A stretch of 64,000 nt of DNA from Trema orientale. Lineage: Eukaryota > Streptophyta > Magnoliopsida > Rosales > Cannabaceae. The translations under genes were made by a program, and so were the position numbers. Location: assembly GCA_002914845.1 (NCBI GenBank), contig JXTC01000411.1, positions 194,866-258,865 on the forward strand, written 5' to 3'. Position 1 is the stretch's first letter. Every line of letters begins with the position of its first letter. A model generated the notes under the pieces. The model saw only the letters and a list, made by a program, of their open reading frames with translations, made no database searches and was not told where the DNA came from. Shown here piece after piece: positions 61,589-64,000 of the stretch.

Positions 61589-64000
61589 ATGGATTATAAA
61601 TCAGAGAAGCGATTCCCACTTGATGCAAAAGATTATAAGTTATATGAAGAAGTCGGTGAAGGTGTCAGTGCAACTGTGTACAGAGCTCTCTGCGTTCCGC
61701 TTAACGAAATAGTTGCAATCAAGGTTCTTGATCTGGAAAAATGTAATAATGATCTGGTATGTGTGCCCCCACTAACTCAGGAAGTCCATTTTTTTTTTAA
61801 TTTATTAATTCTCACTGATTAGATGGTTGCTGGGGTGGTTTTTTTCCCACCCCAAATAATTTTCTTCAGCATTGGGTCCCTGACATATCATTATATGTTT
61901 GATTAGTTTACACATGTGTTGTGCTTTTATTTTTAGCTCTGATAGTGGTGGGATTTTTTGTTGTCAATAGCTGAAATTTTTGGCTGTTATTAGAGAAAAG
62001 TGAAAGAACGGTCATTACAGCATCATTTGATGAATGATGACTGAACTATACTCCATCCGAGTGATGCACATTTTTGCCTGCATAATCTGATAATATGATA
62101 ATTTGTTGAGAATAATTAAATTCAGCTTCCTTGAACATCAATATTCAAGTCATTAGCTGTACTGTTATATGTCTTTAGACTTGTCTGTTTTTTACTGATC
62201 TTTGTCAGAAAAAATGTCATTTTGTAAATGTTATTTAAAGTAATTGTTCTCATTTTGCAATTTAGGATGGTATTCGGCGAGAGGTACAGACAATGAGCTT
62301 GATTGATCATCCAAATGTTCTGCGAGCGCATTGCTCTTTCACCACTGGTCACAGCCTTTGGGTTGTGATGCCATATATGGCTGGGGGATCCTGCCTGCAT
62401 ATAATGAAGTCGTCGTATTCAGAGGGTTTTGAAGAGACTGTTATTGCTACTTTATTGCGTGAGGTTCTCAAAGCTCTAGTTTATCTTCATGCCCATGGGC
62501 ACATTCATAGAGATGTGAAGGTACCAAACCTGATGTGCTGAACTAATAATTATCCCGGACTTCATATTTTGTAATTGCAGGTTAAATATCATAAAGATTG
62601 TCTTAAAAACCAAACTAATTGGATATTGGCCTCTTTTATTTTATTTTATTTGAAAATGGAAAAAAAACCAGTATCCTGAGGTAAATTACAGAAAAATAAC
62701 AACAATATCAAATCTGTGTGTCAAATGAATACAATAGGGAGATCCAAATAATAGGATATTGGCCTCTTTTATTTTAGTCTATTTGGGAAAAACAAAAAAA
62801 ACAAAAAAAAAACCTTTATACTGGTATCCTGAGGTAAATTACGTAAAAACAATGACAATATCAAATCTGAGAGTCAAACTAATATAAAAGGGATATCCAT
62901 CAAACGGAAAATTGCCCATGAATGAAGTAATAGTTGGATTTTCTCCCTCTTTTGAGTTTTGTTCTTTTTGAGTTGGGGGATGTTACTGCAATGGTTGCCT
63001 TGCTAAAATTCTTATTTTCCTTTTGCAGGCTGGTAATATTTTGATCGATTCCAATGGTGCAGTCAAGTTAGCTGACTTTGGAGTGTCCGCATGTATGTTT
63101 GATACTGGAGATAGACAACGTTCCAGAAATACTTTTGTTGGAACCCCTTGCTGGTTGTTTTTCTTTTTCTTTTATTAATTTTATTTACCTACAATGTCTT
63201 CATGTGTGTGTATTCTGATATTTTATATCCTGTGGCCACTATTTTTGTTTTTCGATCAGGATCCTCTGGCCATTATGAAGATCTTTGTATGAACTGACAC
63301 TCACTTTTGTTCTATGTTTCCCTTCAGGATGGCTCCTGAAGTAATGCAGCAATTGCATGGATACGACTTTAAGTGAGTTGGTTGCATCTTTGATATATGT
63401 CAATATACTTACGTTCTCTCTTACTTCTGTTCTTCAATGTTCCTGTTTATATTCAGTCGAAATCTTTTAAGATTTTTCCCCCTTTTTGACTCCATACACA
63501 GAGCAGACATTTGGTCATTTGGAATAACAGCGCTTGAACTTGCTCATGGCCACGCCCCATTTTCCAAGTATCCACCAATGAAAGTAAATTTCTAAAATTT
63601 CTGATTTTTATGTTGGAAGCTGGGTCCTTTTGCTGCTATTATTTTACAAACTGAAAATGTTGCCCTCTGTTTTCTTTGTTCTTGCAGGTTCTGTTGATGA
63701 CTTTACAGAATGCTCCTCCGGGCCTTGACTACGAAAGGGACAAGAGATTTTCAAAGGTCTGTGATGTTCACTTTTTGTATGTCCTCCTCGTTTAAAATGT
63801 TGTTCTAAAGAGAGATATGGTTTTGCAGTCTTTTAAAGAACTGGTAGGTGCTTGCTTAGTGAAGGACCCAAAAAAACGTCCAACCTCAGAAAAGCTTTTA
63901 AAGCACCATTTTTTCAAGCATGCTCGTCCCACTGAGTACTTGTCTCGCACCATTCTAGATGGTCTTTCTCCATTAGGTGATCGTTTTAGGATGCTGAAGG
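61589..64000 (+). CDS. STE20/germinal-centre-like protein kinase, 5' part
   Basis: Seven exons so far (61589-61756, 62266-62520, 63028 or 63029-63153, 63328-63372, 63502-63583, 63688-63756, 63829 to the window edge), in one continuous frame; the 3' end lies outside the window. The N-terminus [10 protein letters not shown] leads directly into a kinase domain: Gly-rich loop GEGVSATVY (about 23-31), Lys45 in [17 protein letters not shown] (Asp139), DFGVSA (Asp157), GTPCWMAPE and the helix [15 protein letters not shown]. It is a serine/threonine kinase of the OSR1/SPAK-like STE20 group. Plant members include BLUS1 (blue-light stomatal opening) and BHP. Which orthologue this is cannot be told because the regulatory C-terminus is missing. 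The ATG at 61589 is preceded by an in-frame stop. Confidence 0.9.
62621..62900 (+). repeat. Duplication of about 133 bp in kinase intron 2
   Basis: The block starting ggatattggcctcttttatt at 62621 recurs at 62754, followed in both by gtatcctgaggtaaattac and atatcaaatctg. The second copy carries extra A-rich sequence (aaaacaaaaaaaacaaa). It lies wholly within the intron 62521-63028. Confidence 0.75.

Noticed and set aside
1..64000. tRNA or rRNA genes
   Set aside because: No B-box GGTTCGAANCC with a matching A-box, and no rRNA-like stretch was noticed by eye; a tRNAscan run would be needed to exclude a single tRNA.

Overview
The window is nuclear DNA of a flowering plant, a eudicot by gene structure. 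The genes are intron-rich with GT-AG splice sites, several products carry plastid targeting peptides, and the intergenic DNA is AT-rich and full of MITEs, a solo LTR and microsatellites. I cannot name the species. All gene models were spliced by hand; each complete model keeps one open frame from ATG to stop.

Layout. 1-7.1 kb: an AT-rich lead-in, then a + strand gene for a plant VDAC-like outer-membrane beta-barrel protein (OM47-like, 14 exons). 7.7-11.1 kb: plastid DEG1 protease (+, 8 exons). 15.2-17.9 kb: plastid beta-carbonic anhydrase (-, 9 exons). 21.3-25.1 kb: LSF1, a plastid starch-metabolism protein with PDZ, inactive phosphatase and CBM48 domains (-, 10 exons). 31.5-32.3 kb: single-exon DUF1645 gene (-). 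39.2-45.1 kb: P4-ATPase lipid flippase of the ALA8-12 group (-, 11 exons). 61.6 kb to the edge: STE20/germinal-centre-like kinase (+), cut by the window end. The rest, especially 25.5-31.5, 32.4-39.2 and 46-59 kb, is gene-free and built from repeats.

Gene order matches what I recall of Arabidopsis: DEG1 beside OM47 (At3g27925/At3g27930), CA1 beside LSF1 (At3g01500/At3g01510), and a DUF1645 gene and ALA8 close to the DEG1 block. Three of the seven proteins are plastid proteins for photosynthesis or starch (DEG1 repairs photosystem II, carbonic anhydrase handles bicarbonate, LSF1 supports starch breakdown), but they have separate promoters and nothing indicates co-transcription.

No undescribed gene system is visible. 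The most informative non-genic content is mobile DNA whose boundaries can be read directly: a solo LTR with a 5-bp target duplication, two hAT-type elements with perfect 8-bp duplications, several fold-back elements, and a recurrent class of very small insertions in which a 10-18 bp direct duplication brackets only a short, mostly poly(A)/poly(T) tract, like retroposon insertions reduced to their tails. Three single N bases (25509, 35677, 49316) show this is a draft assembly.
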